This document shows positions 35,023-43,881 of a DNA stretch of 64,000 bases, piece after piece. Below the pieces are notes generated by a model, which saw nothing but the letters and a program-made list of their open reading frames with translations, was not told the origin of the DNA and ran no database searches. Numbering within the stretch: the first letter of the stretch is position 1; every line of letters begins with the position of its first letter. Source of the DNA: Polynucleobacter sp. UB-Tiil-W10 (GTDB lineage Bacteria; Pseudomonadota; Gammaproteobacteria; Burkholderiales; Burkholderiaceae); the NCBI RefSeq assembly GCF_018881605.1, contig NZ_JACVPZ010000001.1:1-64000 (forward strand), in the 5' to 3' direction. The position numbers and the translations under genes are program-made.

Positions 35023-36573
35023 CTACTTTGTTAACAGCAAAATACACTTACCAAATTCTTCAGTACCACTCTTAAATCCAATATCGCGACAACGTTTGCG
35101 ATAGTCCTCATAATTTAATGTGAGGTCATCAGGAGGTGGCTTGCTAGCTGTCACAGGCGGCAATCTAGAATCTTTAATTGGCAATGGCATGCCGTTATCC
35201 CAGAACGCATCTCTTACTTTGCCATCCGCATAGGTATAGACGCCACGCCCGTTGCGCTTACTGCCACGCCATTCCCCAGAGTATTTATCTCCATTGGCAT
35301 AGTTCATGGTGCCTTGGCCGCTAAAAAAATCATTTTTCAAGCTGCCTTCATATTGGTTGCCATTGGCGGACACATAACTTCCCTGCCCATTGCGCTTGCC
35401 ATCAACCCAATCACCCAAGTAACGATCGCCATTGGCATAGTTCATGGTGCCTCGACCATTTTGCTTGCCATCCTTAAACTCTCCGGTATAGCGATCGCCG
35501 TTTGTCAGGGTCATGCTTCCGATTCCATTGAGCTTGTCATCACGCCAATCACCTTCATAGATGTTGCCGTTAGCAGTGCGATAGGTACCTTTCCCATCAC
35601 GCTTGTCATCGCTAAATTGACCTTGATACTGATCACCTTTGAAAGCATTTTTAGCTAAGTAGTAGAAAGTACCCTGGCCATTGCGCTTACCGTTGCGCCA
35701 CTCGCCCACATATTTATCGCCGTTAGGGTAAGTCATTGTTCCTTGGCCATTGAAAGCATCATCCTTGAGTGAACCTTCATAACGATGCCCACTTGGCATG
35801 ATGACTACAGCAATGCCGTTCAAAGTCTCGTCTGTCCAATTACCTTCATAACGAATTCCGGAAGCGCCGGTATAGGAACCAGGGCCATTGCGTTTGCCAG
35901 CTTTCCATTCGCCAGAGTATTTATCGCCATTCGGAAATAACATTACGCCCTGGCCATTAAATACATCATCTAGCCAATCGCCATCATATTTAGATCCGGC
36001 ATGAGAGAAGTAGGTCCCGCGTCCAGAACGTTTGCCCTGTCTGTACTCGCCGTCGTATTTATCGCCCTTGGCAGAATTATTGGCGAGGTATAAATACACT
36101 CCAAAGCCATGACGCGCTCCTGAGCGCCACTCTCCCTCATACTTATCACCATTGGCAAAAATCATGGTGCCGCGACCGTCAAATAGGTCGTCTTTAAAAT
36201 CGCCTTCGTATTTAACGCCGTTTGCTCCAATAAATGAGCCTTTGCCATTGCGCATGCCATCACGCCAATCGCCTATATATTTATCGCCATTAGAAAAGAA
36301 AAAACTGCCTTTGCCATTTTGGCGGCCATTTTTAAACTTCCCCACATATCTATCGCCATTTACAAAAGTAAAGGTTCCGTAACCATCGAATTTGCCATCA
36401 AGAAATTCGCCGTCATATTTATTGCCGCTTGCTAGTGTTTGTGTTGCGGTACATGCGGTCCAAGTCCCGATATCAGTGCCCAAACAAGATGGTAAATTTG
36501 CAGCATAGCAAACCGATGAGATTGGCCAAATAAAGACCAAAAAGAATCTCAACTCCATTAACTTTCTGTACAT
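35023..36573 (-). CDS. Exported MORN-repeat protein (17 repeats)
   Basis: The 516-residue protein has an N-terminal signal peptide (residues 1-24, ending near CYA-A). I count 17 consecutive MORN repeats of about 23 residues from residue about 50 to 460, with the core YxGxWxxGxxNGxGxxxxxNGD; two repeats carry five-residue insertions (LANNSAKGD; LAKNAFKGD). The last 40 residues (after VRDAFWDNGMP) contain two Cys and no repeats. Bacterial MORN proteins occur in envelope or scaffold roles; no enzymatic domain is present. The DNA is itself a degenerate 69-bp tandem repeat. It is convergent with the M23 gene. Confidence 0.88.
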   Translation of the reverse strand: MYRKLMELRFFLVFIWPISSVCYAANLPSCLGTDIGTWTACTATQTLASGNKYDGEFLDGKFDGYGTFTFVNGDRYVGKFKNGRQNGKGSFFFSNGDKYIGDWRDGMRNGKGSFIGANGVKYEGDFKDDLFDGRGTMIFANGDKYEGEWRSGARHGFGVYLYLANNSAKGDKYDGEYRQGKRSGRGTYFSHAGSKYDGDWLDDVFNGQGVMLFPNGDKYSGEWKAGKRNGPGSYTGASGIRYEGNWTDETLNGIAVVIMPSGHRYEGSLKDDAFNGQGTMTYPNGDKYVGEWRNGKRNGQGTFYYLAKNAFKGDQYQGQFSDDKRDGKGTYRTANGNIYEGDWRDDKLNGIGSMTLTNGDRYTGEFKDGKQNGRGTMNYANGDRYLGDWVDGKRNGQGSYVSANGNQYEGSLKNDFFSGQGTMNYANGDKYSGEWRGSKRNGRGVYTYADGKVRDAFWDNGMPLPIKDSRLPPVTASKPPPDDLTLNYEDYRKRCRDIGFKSGTEEFGKCILLLTK

Positions 36574-36842
36574 GCAAAACCCTTAGCCAAGCATTATTAA
36601 AATACGAATCATTCAAACAAGATAATAGAGGAAGTAATTACCCATTTTTGCAGTAAATATCAGCATTTATGCAATTATTCCCAATACAGATAGCAAATTG
36701 ATTAGGGAACCTCATATTAGCAATCAATATCGCCCTAATTGTATAGGCTTGGGGCCAGACTGGGATTACCTCCCCCTCTCATTCGACCCTTGCGACCCCG
36801 TATATTGACTGGCAAAATAGCCAATACCCCTAAACTTCCCCA
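36574..36842. other. Divergent intergenic region, no gene seen
   Basis: This 269-bp AT-rich gap lies between the MORN-repeat gene (leftward) and the GtrB-like gene (rightward) and presumably holds both promoters. I see no RNA gene, strong palindrome or credible short coding frame in it. Confidence 0.6.
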
Positions 36843-37787
36843 ATGACCAATAAATCCACCCTCTCCCTGGTAGTCCCTGTTTTTAACGAGGCCGACTCAA
36901 TCACACCGTTTATCAACAAGGTAAAAAGTGTATTTTCCAGCCAACCCGATATCGGTCTTGAGATTATTTTCATTAATGACGGTAGCTCTGACCAAACTCT
37001 TGAAAACCTCATTGAAGAACAGACCCTGCTTCCCATTATCAAAATCATCGATCTGAGCAGAAATTTTGGCAAGGAGGCGGCCATTACCGCCGGACTTGAA
37101 CAATCCAAAGGGGATGCCGTAGTGGTCATTGATGTGGATCTTCAAGATCCACCTGAGCTCATATTGCCGATGCTTGAAAAATGGCAAGAAGGCTTTGAAG
37201 TCGTTCTCGCCTGCCGCAGCAATCGTGAGTCTGACAGCTGGCTTAAAAGAGCTTCAGCCAATGGTTTTTATTGGGTTCATAACCTCTTATCTAATCCTAA
37301 AATTCCGGCCAATGTTGGAGATTTCCGCCTAATGGATCGCGTGGTTGTAGAGGCTTTAAAGCAGTTGCCCGAAACCCATCGCTTTATGAAGGGCTTGTTT
37401 TCATGGGTGGGATTTAATAGCACTGTAATTCATTATTCACGCCCAAAAAGAGAATTTGGCGTTTCCAAATTTAATGGCTGGAAATTATGGAATTTTGCCC
37501 TGGAGGGCTTAACCAGCTTTAGTACTGATCCGCTGCGGATATGGACCTATATCGGTCTATTCGTATCTCTTTCTTCTTTTTTGTTTGCCGTGTTTATTGC
37601 CATTCGGGTGGTAGTTTCCGGGGTAGATGTGCCTGGTTATGCCTCAATCATGGTCGCCGTAACATTCTTGGGCGGTCTACAGCTAATTGGCATTGGTGTC
37701 CTCGGTGAATATATGGGGCGTACTTACATCGAAAGTAAACGACGACCGAACTACATTATTCGCAAAATTTTCGACGTAAAAAATTAA
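36843..37787 (+). CDS. GtrB/DPM1-like membrane glycosyltransferase (GT2)
   Basis: The 314-residue protein has an N-terminal GT-A catalytic domain: VVPVFNEADSI, then INDGSSDQTLE, and VIDVDLQDPPELI with the DxD-type motif. The DFRLMDR motif is typical of dolichol/undecaprenyl-phosphate sugar transferases. Two membrane helices close the protein (about 230-255 and 265-290). Family members move glucose or a similar sugar onto undecaprenyl phosphate for later use in envelope glycans. It is followed after 2 bp by a methyltransferase gene, so the two are coupled. Confidence 0.88.
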   Translation: MTNKSTLSLVVPVFNEADSITPFINKVKSVFSSQPDIGLEIIFINDGSSDQTLENLIEEQTLLPIIKIIDLSRNFGKEAAITAGLEQSKGDAVVVIDVDLQDPPELILPMLEKWQEGFEVVLACRSNRESDSWLKRASANGFYWVHNLLSNPKIPANVGDFRLMDRVVVEALKQLPETHRFMKGLFSWVGFNSTVIHYSRPKREFGVSKFNGWKLWNFALEGLTSFSTDPLRIWTYIGLFVSLSSFLFAVFIAIRVVVSGVDVPGYASIMVAVTFLGGLQLIGIGVLGEYMGRTYIESKRRPNYIIRKIFDVKN

Positions 37788-37789
37788 GT

Positions 37790-38503
37790 ATGGACTTAAA
37801 AGAAACCGAAATATTAGGTGATGGTATTGCAGATCACTGGTACTACAGTTCAAAAGCAAAAATGCTTGAACAAGTGATTGGCCCAATCTCAAAAAACAAA
37901 ATTCTCGACATTGGTGCAGGCTCTGCCTTCTTCTCGAAGCACCTTCTCAAAAATACCTCAGCACAGGAATGTATGTGCCTGGATATTAGCTATCCCGAAA
38001 ATACCGAAGGAACAGCGTACGGCAAACCCATCCATTTCTACCGGGATACTGTGCCCTATAGCGCAGATCTTGTTTTGCTCATGGACGTACTAGAGCATAT
38101 TCCAGATGATGTTGCTTTTTTAAAATCGCATGTCGACCCACTGCCATCGGGCACCCATTTTTTAATTACTGTTCCAGCATTTCAATTTCTCTGGAGTAGT
38201 CATGATGTATTTCTTGAGCACCAGCGCCGCTACACCCTGAAAAGACTTGAAAAAGTGGTTCTAGAATGTGGGCTTATCCCTCAGAAGCAATTCTATTTCT
38301 ATGGCCTCGTCTTTCCGCTAGCTCTGATTACTAGGTTAGCCGATAAATTTAGCAGTCAAGACCAAGTACCTCGATCCAAACTGGTCAAGCATCACCCCAT
38401 CATCAACTGGCTTCTCAAAAAAATCTGTTCTTTGGAGTTGCACTTGATGGGTATGAATCAAGTTGCGGGACTGAGCGTTGTGTGTCTTGCTAAGAAACCC
38501 TAA
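37790..38503 (+). CDS. Class I SAM-dependent methyltransferase
   Basis: The 237-residue protein has the Rossmann methyltransferase core: ILDIGAGSAFFSKHLL is motif I (SAM binding), MCLDISYP motif II, and LVLLMDVLEHIPDD the motif IV region, followed by LITVPAF. These DVLEHI-type enzymes often act in lipid or glycan methylation. It is the second gene of a pair with the GtrB-like transferase, so the substrate may be a lipid-linked sugar. Substrate is not determined. Confidence 0.85.
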   Translation: MDLKETEILGDGIADHWYYSSKAKMLEQVIGPISKNKILDIGAGSAFFSKHLLKNTSAQECMCLDISYPENTEGTAYGKPIHFYRDTVPYSADLVLLMDVLEHIPDDVAFLKSHVDPLPSGTHFLITVPAFQFLWSSHDVFLEHQRRYTLKRLEKVVLECGLIPQKQFYFYGLVFPLALITRLADKFSSQDQVPRSKLVKHHPIINWLLKKICSLELHLMGMNQVAGLSVVCLAKKP

Positions 38504-38513
38504 GGGATCACTA

Positions 38514-38876
38514 TTGAAGCCCTTATTTAGAATATTGAACTTATTCAATTTTTATGGTCGTGCAGATAGAGCGGAATTCTGGAAAATCAATTTGATTGTG
38601 CTTTTGATTGGCCTACTACTCCAACTGCTTGCGCTAAGCCCGATGGGAAATGCCGCCGGCCAAATCCAAACCTATATTGATGGAACCTCATCTTGCTTTA
38701 CTGCGCTGACTTCATTGATCCTATTGGCCCTTGGCTCACGCAGGCTGCATGACATAGGCAAATGTGGGTGGTGGCAGTTAATCATGCTTACGGGGATTGG
38801 GATTATTCCCCTAACCATTTGGTTCTTGAGGCATGGTGATAGCAAAGCAAATTGCTATGGCTTACCCACCCAATAA
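38514..38876 (+). CDS. DUF805 family membrane protein
   Basis: TTG 38514 is preferred as start because AAGGGA lies about seven bases upstream and the reading starts just after the methyltransferase stop; the next upstream start (38478) overlaps that gene. The product has 120 residues, begins with the DUF805 hallmark FNFYGRADRAEFW, and has about three membrane helices, with LGSRRLHDIGKCGWW in the middle and LRHGDSKANCYG at the end. DUF805 proteins are of unknown function. It probably belongs to the same transcript as the two genes before it. Confidence 0.78.
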   Translation: MKPLFRILNLFNFYGRADRAEFWKINLIVLLIGLLLQLLALSPMGNAAGQIQTYIDGTSSCFTALTSLILLALGSRRLHDIGKCGWWQLIMLTGIGIIPLTIWFLRHGDSKANCYGLPTQ

Positions 38877-38900
38877 ATACAGAAATACTTATAGATGGAA

Positions 38901-39266
38901 TTAAGCTATTGGAGTTAAGGTAGCTTTGACAATCGCATCGGAGAGATTCGCATAGAACGTCAAGGCCAATCTCGTTGGCACTAAATGTTTTTTGCGTGAA
39001 TCCTCATCATCAGCAACGATATCGATATACCCCTTAGCGATCAGGCTTTTGATTCTGGAGTGCAGGGTAGCCTGTGAAGCAATCATCTTCAGGGCGATTA
39101 AGTCGCCCATTAAAGGGAATTGACCGTTGTAATAAGCCGAGATTAATTTATCTAAAAGCTCTTTTTCCACGTGATCCAATTTTGAAGTCAGATTCATGCG
39201 GTCGAAAGATTCGGCTAATTGCATAAAACGCAAATATGCAGGCAGAGTTTTAGTAGATAATGGCAT
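38901..39266 (-). CDS. Winged-helix (MarR-like) DNA-binding protein
   Basis: ATG 39266 gives 121 residues; a GTG two codons earlier is possible. The central part reads as a winged helix-turn-helix (LMGDLIALKMIASQATLHSRIKSLIAKGYIDI) with a wing containing DDEDSRKKHLVPT, as in MarR proteins. The first 45 residues are helical. Residue composition fits a cytoplasmic dimeric regulator. It is divergent from the membrane-protein gene starting about 24 bp away and may control it. Confidence 0.7.
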   Translation of the reverse strand: MPLSTKTLPAYLRFMQLAESFDRMNLTSKLDHVEKELLDKLISAYYNGQFPLMGDLIALKMIASQATLHSRIKSLIAKGYIDIVADDEDSRKKHLVPTRLALTFYANLSDAIVKATLTPIA

Positions 39267-39289
39267 GTACACATAATCGATTAAAAGCC

Positions 39290-39886
39290 ATGCCTTCTCA
39301 AGGTAGAAAACTACTATATTTAAGGGGACTAAAAGACCATTTTGAGGTCTTTTTCTATGAAATTTTACTTTCAGGGGCTACCTTTGGCCTTTTCTACATA
39401 CTAAATCTGTCAATGACATCCTCCATTACCCCTATATATGGGGCTCATTGGATATTTCTCCCTGCCGGTGCAAGGCTCTTGCTGACTCTCGTATTTCCAA
39501 TTAGTGGACCAATTGGCATCGGTATTTCCGCCTTTCTAATTGCTTATTTCTTTCGCCTGCCAGGGCAACTGATTACCGCATTAGGCATTGGAATAACAGT
39601 AGGAGTTTCTCCCTTTATTTCTAGGCTCATCGTCGTTCGGCAATTTAAAATTCTGCCCGATCTTAGCAATATTAGTATTACAAAAATCTTCTACTGCACC
39701 CTCGTCTTCTCAGCCGTTAGTGCTGTGTTACATCACTCTTGGTATGTTTATCGAGATCTTCGGTTGCCTGGGTTCAATGGCTTTGGGATAGAATTTGTCG
39801 GCAATGCCATTGGGACCTTTTTGGTATTGTCATTCTTCAAAATCCTTGCCGAAAAGTTTATCCCGGCAAATAAATCCGTAGATTAA
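39290..39886 (+). CDS. Integral membrane protein, MASE1-like without output domain
   Basis: The start at ATG 39290 is a guess; ATG 39260 is in frame and would overlap the divergent regulator start. The product of about 199 residues has five to six membrane helices. The segment HWIFLPAGARLLLTLVFPISG resembles the IWVPAG region of MASE1 sensor domains, but no GGDEF, EAL or kinase domain follows. It could be a stand-alone sensor or transporter-like protein. Its short divergent spacing to a winged-helix gene suggests a regulator-target pair. Confidence 0.6.
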   Translation: MPSQGRKLLYLRGLKDHFEVFFYEILLSGATFGLFYILNLSMTSSITPIYGAHWIFLPAGARLLLTLVFPISGPIGIGISAFLIAYFFRLPGQLITALGIGITVGVSPFISRLIVVRQFKILPDLSNISITKIFYCTLVFSAVSAVLHHSWYVYRDLRLPGFNGFGIEFVGNAIGTFLVLSFFKILAEKFIPANKSVD

Positions 39887-39895
39887 GACTTGTAT

Positions 39896-40198
39896 TTATG
39901 CAGGTGGAAATCCTGCTTTTTGTGGCCACATATTATTGAAGACATGAATGATGGGTTTTTCATAAACACCCGCAATCGTGAAAGGCTCTTCCTTTAACCA
40001 AGCCTCGACTGCCTGACGATCTGCAAACTCCATCACCAAGAGACTGCCTAAAGTTGTTTGCCCGTCATCAGATGTCAGGGGCCCTGCAAATGCCATGCGT
40101 TCGGAATGCTTTGCCAAATAAGCGCGATGCTCTGGGCGAATCTGCACACGCAAATCCGCAGTTCCGGGTTTATCCATTAAGAAAATTGTGAAGATCAT
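39896..40198 (-). CDS. YciI-like protein
   Basis: ATG 40198 has AGGGG upstream and gives 100 residues. The sequence fits the YciI/dimeric alpha-beta barrel family: start MIFTIFLMDKPG, the R...H pair in RPEHRAYLAKH, GPLTSDDGQTTLGSLLVME, and the closing KEEPFTIAGVYEKPIIHVFN. Proteins of this fold bind small molecules, and some act as enzymes; the reaction here is not known. Its neighbours give no clear clue. Confidence 0.85.
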   Translation of the reverse strand: MIFTIFLMDKPGTADLRVQIRPEHRAYLAKHSERMAFAGPLTSDDGQTTLGSLLVMEFADRQAVEAWLKEEPFTIAGVYEKPIIHVFNNMWPQKAGFPPA

Positions 40199-40239
40199 AC
40201 GCGCCCCTTTTAAAACATTAATATAGTACAAAATTAAAT

Positions 40240-41070
40240 TCAGATGAAATGGCCTGAACAGTAAGTTTGATTTCTGCCAGCGTTTTTGGCGTGATACATC
40301 GCCTTGTCACAGGCGGCATAATATTTTTTCACAATGGCTGCAGAATCATCCTCCTCATCATTGTTTGGATTGTAAATAGCCGCGCCAATACTAATCGTAA
40401 TAGAAATTTCTGTGCCCGTTGTGGTGCGAAATGAGGTATTTTCAATTGAAGCCCTCAATCTCTCCGCTATCGCGATAGCCCCTTCCCTCTCAGTTTCAGG
40501 CAGGACGATCAAAAACTCCTCTCCGCCTACTCGCCCAAAGATATCTATTTCACGCAATTCTTCAAGACATGTTTTTACAAGTTCAATGAGTACTAGATCT
40601 CCTGTGGGATGACCGTAGGTGTCATTCACTAACTTAAAATGGTCAATGTCCAGCATTAAAAAAGATACTGATTTTTTATTTCTGAATGCTTTTTTGATCT
40701 CAAGATTAGCTCGCGCAAAGCTCTCTACGCGACTCATCGCCGCAGTCAATGAGTCTGTTTTTGATGACAGGTCTAAGACAAAGTTTTTCTCCTCAAGATC
40801 AATTAATAACTTTTTAAATTGAATCATGCCCAGCAGCAGAAAAAAGGAGATGGGCACAGCTAGAAATGCATCTATTAAATTAGGACGGATTCCACTTAGC
40901 GCATAAATAATGGGTGAGAGCCGGCGGCCAATCATTAGCACTAACCCAAACAATAAAAACCCAGAAGCCAAGCGATAGGATTTTGATCGGAGGAAAAGAT
41001 TTAGCGCATATAAGGCGGCTGTAACTTGAGCTAAAAGCGCAATGACATACAAGAGAATGCCTAGATCCAT
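40240..41070 (-). CDS. Membrane diguanylate cyclase (GGDEF)
   Basis: The 276-residue protein has three membrane helices in the first 95 residues and a C-terminal GGDEF domain at about 105-270. The active site reads GRVGGEEF, with the REID inhibitory site five residues upstream, and LDIDHFKLVNDTYGHPTGD binds metal and nucleotide. It should make c-di-GMP. The start lies 3 bp after the stop of the GAF/HD-GYP gene, so synthesis and breakdown enzymes are encoded in one operon. Confidence 0.92.
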   Translation of the reverse strand: MDLGILLYVIALLAQVTAALYALNLFLRSKSYRLASGFLLFGLVLMIGRRLSPIIYALSGIRPNLIDAFLAVPISFFLLLGMIQFKKLLIDLEEKNFVLDLSSKTDSLTAAMSRVESFARANLEIKKAFRNKKSVSFLMLDIDHFKLVNDTYGHPTGDLVLIELVKTCLEELREIDIFGRVGGEEFLIVLPETEREGAIAIAERLRASIENTSFRTTTGTEISITISIGAAIYNPNNDEEDDSAAIVKKYYAACDKAMYHAKNAGRNQTYCSGHFI

Positions 41071-41073
41071 GAC

Positions 41074-42390
41074 TTATTGAGTCTCGATGATTGCCTGAAG
41101 CGTGTTACCTTCATTGAGCAACTCAAAGGCCGCATCCACTATCTTTGCATCCAGCTTAGTGCCCGCTTCTGCACGAATTTCTTCCATCGCTACATTTAAG
41201 CCCCGTGCTGGCCGATAGGGCCTGTGAGTTGCCATCGCCTCAATCGTGTCGGCAACCGCAAGAATGCGTGCCTCCATGCAAATCTGATCCCCTTTTAATC
41301 CCTTGGGATAGCCGCTACCATCCAAGCGCTCATGATGCTGATGAACCATCTCAGCAATTGGCCAAGGGAAGGGAATGTCTTTCAAGATCTGATAGCCCGT
41401 CTCCGCGTGCTCTTGAACCATTCTCATTTCTAGATCAGTCAAATGGGTTGGCTTAGTCAAGATTTCTGAGGGAACCGCAACCTTGCCAATGTCATGGACC
41501 ATGCCCGCCATATACAAAGCTTGAGTAGCTTCATCCGACCAACCTAATTTTTTCGCAATGGAAGTGGCTATAAACGCCACCCGCTTTTGATGTCCAGCGG
41601 TATACGGATCGCGCCATTCCATAGTTTTAGCCATTGCCTCAATGGTCGAACGTAATGCGGCGGAAAGACGCTCTTGAATTTTTACCTTCTCAAGAATTTG
41701 ATCATCCAGCTTATGTTGACGATCAATCGCCCTTAATCCAAAGCCGATTTCTTTTGCTAGGCTTTCAAACAAAAGGACTTCTTCTGGACCAAATGCATTT
41801 GGTTCCTGGGAATAAATCAAAAGAGTGCCAAAAGGTAATTTACCGTCCTGTATGGGACAGCCAACGGCCGAACGAATTCCGAATGTGCGAGCTAATTCTT
41901 TCCAAGATGCAAAGCCGACATCAACTTCGGTATCCGCAATCACGCATGGCTTTCCCGAACGAATAGAGACACCCGCCGGACCCATACCACTGACATTTTG
42001 CTCGGACCAACTCACAGCAATATTCTTGACATATGCAATCGCTGAACCCGCCCCACCGACAACGCTCACGGTCTTATTGTCATCATTCTCCGCTTTACCA
42101 ACCCAGGCCAAAACATAGCGCCCTTGGGACGCAATGGCACCACAGACCTCTTGTACGAGCAAATCCTGAGACTCTGCTCGCGCCAATGCAGCGGCGGCCT
42201 CTGACAAAGCAGATAATGCCCAGCTACGTTTTTCAATAGCAAGCTGCGCTGCGGCTTCTGCTGCATCGAGTGTCATCTTTAATTTTGTAGACATATTGTC
42301 ATTATTGATCGAATCAAGGTCATGTGGTGATGTATATATATTTTCTCCAAAATGAGGCTTTTTTAGCAAGCGAGATGTGTTCCCTTGCAT
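41074..42390 (-). CDS. GAF/HD-GYP c-di-GMP phosphodiesterase
   Basis: ATG 42390 gives 438 residues; ATG 42294 (MSTKLKM) is a good alternative. An Ala-rich helix at about residues 40-75 (LDAAEAAAQLAIEKRSWALS) precedes a GAF domain (about 75-225). The HD-GYP domain follows, with MVHDIGKVAVP and HHERLDGSGYPKGL, so metal and GYP motifs are intact. It is the first gene of an operon with a GGDEF protein, and is divergent from an Ala-rich coiled-coil gene whose sequence resembles its own N-terminal helix. Confidence 0.88.
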   Translation of the reverse strand: MQGNTSRLLKKPHFGENIYTSPHDLDSINNDNMSTKLKMTLDAAEAAAQLAIEKRSWALSALSEAAAALARAESQDLLVQEVCGAIASQGRYVLAWVGKAENDDNKTVSVVGGAGSAIAYVKNIAVSWSEQNVSGMGPAGVSIRSGKPCVIADTEVDVGFASWKELARTFGIRSAVGCPIQDGKLPFGTLLIYSQEPNAFGPEEVLLFESLAKEIGFGLRAIDRQHKLDDQILEKVKIQERLSAALRSTIEAMAKTMEWRDPYTAGHQKRVAFIATSIAKKLGWSDEATQALYMAGMVHDIGKVAVPSEILTKPTHLTDLEMRMVQEHAETGYQILKDIPFPWPIAEMVHQHHERLDGSGYPKGLKGDQICMEARILAVADTIEAMATHRPYRPARGLNVAMEEIRAEAGTKLDAKIVDAAFELLNEGNTLQAIIETQ

Positions 42391-42441
42391 TAATAACTCA
42401 ATAGGTAGATGATCAGATGATGTAGATACCCTGGAACTTGC

Positions 42442-42933
42442 ATGAAAGAAGACATCGACAAAATTTATGAGAAGTTGATAGCCCTTGAAACAGAGGTGCT
42501 GAACTTACGCCAGGGCTATGTCATTATTAGCGAGCGCTATACGGTGGCTATTTCTAGCCTAAAGTCTCTTACCGCAAGCGCATTAGAGGCGGCAAAGCGC
42601 GCCGCAGTAGCAGCAGAAAAATCTCTTCTAGCAGCTCAAAATTCTGCTAAAGCGGCTAAGCTTGCCGCCTCTGAATCTGTGATTGATGCTGCAGAAGCTG
42701 CAGCGGATTCAGCAGCCGCCTCTGCGGAAGCATCAATTGAAGCAGCAGCGGCGGCCTCAGCTGCTGCTGCGGCGGCTGCAGCAGCAGTCGCTCATCAGGC
42801 CGAAGAGTCGTCCTTGAAGGCATCAGCGGAAGCAGCAGAAGCAACAAAGCGCGCTACTGAAGCTGCGGCTGAAGCAGTCAGAATGTCCAATTTTGCTGCT
42901 GAGTCTGCGCGTAATGCCAGAAAAAAACAGTAG
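42442..42933 (+). CDS. Alanine-rich coiled-coil protein
   Basis: The 163-residue protein begins with a short Leu-heptad segment (residues 1-40, IYEKLIALETEVLNLRQGY). It then becomes extremely Ala-rich (about residues 45-160), with runs of alternating Ala, Glu, Lys and Ser that should form a long helix. There is no signal peptide. It is not simply a shadow frame: no competing gene lies opposite it, and a GGA motif precedes the ATG. Similar Ala-rich proteins can be coiled-coil linkers or DNA-compacting H1-like proteins, but here the acidic and basic residues are balanced. Its stop codon abuts that of the convergent barrel gene. Confidence 0.65.
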   Translation: MKEDIDKIYEKLIALETEVLNLRQGYVIISERYTVAISSLKSLTASALEAAKRAAVAAEKSLLAAQNSAKAAKLAASESVIDAAEAAADSAAASAEASIEAAAAASAAAAAAAAAVAHQAEESSLKASAEAAEATKRATEAAAEAVRMSNFAAESARNARKKQ

Positions 42934-43881
42934 CTAAAACGGAAAAATAATTTCTTCCATTACATAGCGGTAAAAGTAGTTTGGCCCTTGAAATCCTGCT
43001 GACTTCCCATATCCAGCACGCGTTTTAAAATAGTAATCATTGGATGCAACGGGACTGGTGGCCGCTAATTCATATAGTTGAGTTGTGGTACTAGGATCTT
43101 GGCTGACTTTTTGCCTACCCACGCCAGCAGTTCCACTGAGCATCCATCCTGAAATTCGCTTTCTTGCGCCAAAGGCCACCATTGTCTCGGTGTAATGATC
43201 TGGATTGAAGTAATTATTGGGGACGGCAGTATTGGTATCTCTGAACTGCCGAAACCGAAGTTGTGCCGTTAAGCCGTACTCAGGAATTAAGTCATAAATC
43301 AGCTTTGCACGAACAATCGGTCTTGTATTGGTATCCGAAAAATACATATTGCCCAGCATAGCAATTGCTGTGAGACGTTCAAGTACTTGCTGTTCCACAC
43401 TAGCTGCACCTAGCGTGTAGTAAATACCATTATTCAAAGAATTCTGCGTCTCTACTCGATCACGATTGAGTATTACTTCAGCCTTAGTAGTATCTGTTAT
43501 TCGAAAGCCGTAGTTACTGTCGGTAGTAATGAGCTTGTGGCCATTCTCTAGGTTGTAGCCGACATTCAAGTTATATCCCAATCCCGTTCTTGGATTAATG
43601 GACTTGGTTAATAGCGTATATACCTCCGCAGAAGAGTCCCATCCTGACTGTGTAAAGTAATTATGTTGATAGCTAATGCCGGTATATTTTTCGCCATGCT
43701 CATAAAGAGGGAGATACCCGGCATTGTATTTATAGGTAGAAAAGCCTTCACTATCGGAGGCAATGTACACATTCGGAATCGATACTGCTTGCTTTGAAGC
43801 CTGCTCCTCTTCAGCCTTGACATTTGATGCAAGCACTAACAAAAAAAAGTATAGCCATAAAATTTTAGGCAGATTGCTCAC
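42934..43881 (-). CDS. Outer-membrane beta-barrel protein next to a polysaccharide synthase
   Basis: The 315-residue protein has a signal peptide (residues 1-23, ending near VKA-E) and a body of alternating strands rich in Tyr, Asn, Gly and Thr, closing with the aromatic strand MEEIIFPF typical of outer-membrane barrels. It recalls the C-terminal barrel of PgaA/HmsH-type polysaccharide exporters but lacks their long TPR region. Its ATG overlaps the stop of the PgaC-like synthase gene (ATGA), so the two products are translationally coupled. Export or anchoring of the polysaccharide is the likely role, by inference. Confidence 0.65.
   Translation of the reverse strand: MSNLPKILWLYFFLLVLASNVKAEEEQASKQAVSIPNVYIASDSEGFSTYKYNAGYLPLYEHGEKYTGISYQHNYFTQSGWDSSAEVYTLLTKSINPRTGLGYNLNVGYNLENGHKLITTDSNYGFRITDTTKAEVILNRDRVETQNSLNNGIYYTLGAASVEQQVLERLTAIAMLGNMYFSDTNTRPIVRAKLIYDLIPEYGLTAQLRFRQFRDTNTAVPNNYFNPDHYTETMVAFGARKRISGWMLSGTAGVGRQKVSQDPSTTTQLYELAATSPVASNDYYFKTRAGYGKSAGFQGPNYFYRYVMEEIIFPF

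Noticed and set aside
35314-35658. 114-residue hydrophobic plus-strand frame
   Set aside because: It is a shadow of the MORN repeats on the other strand; the periodic Ile/Ala pattern comes from the repeat codons.
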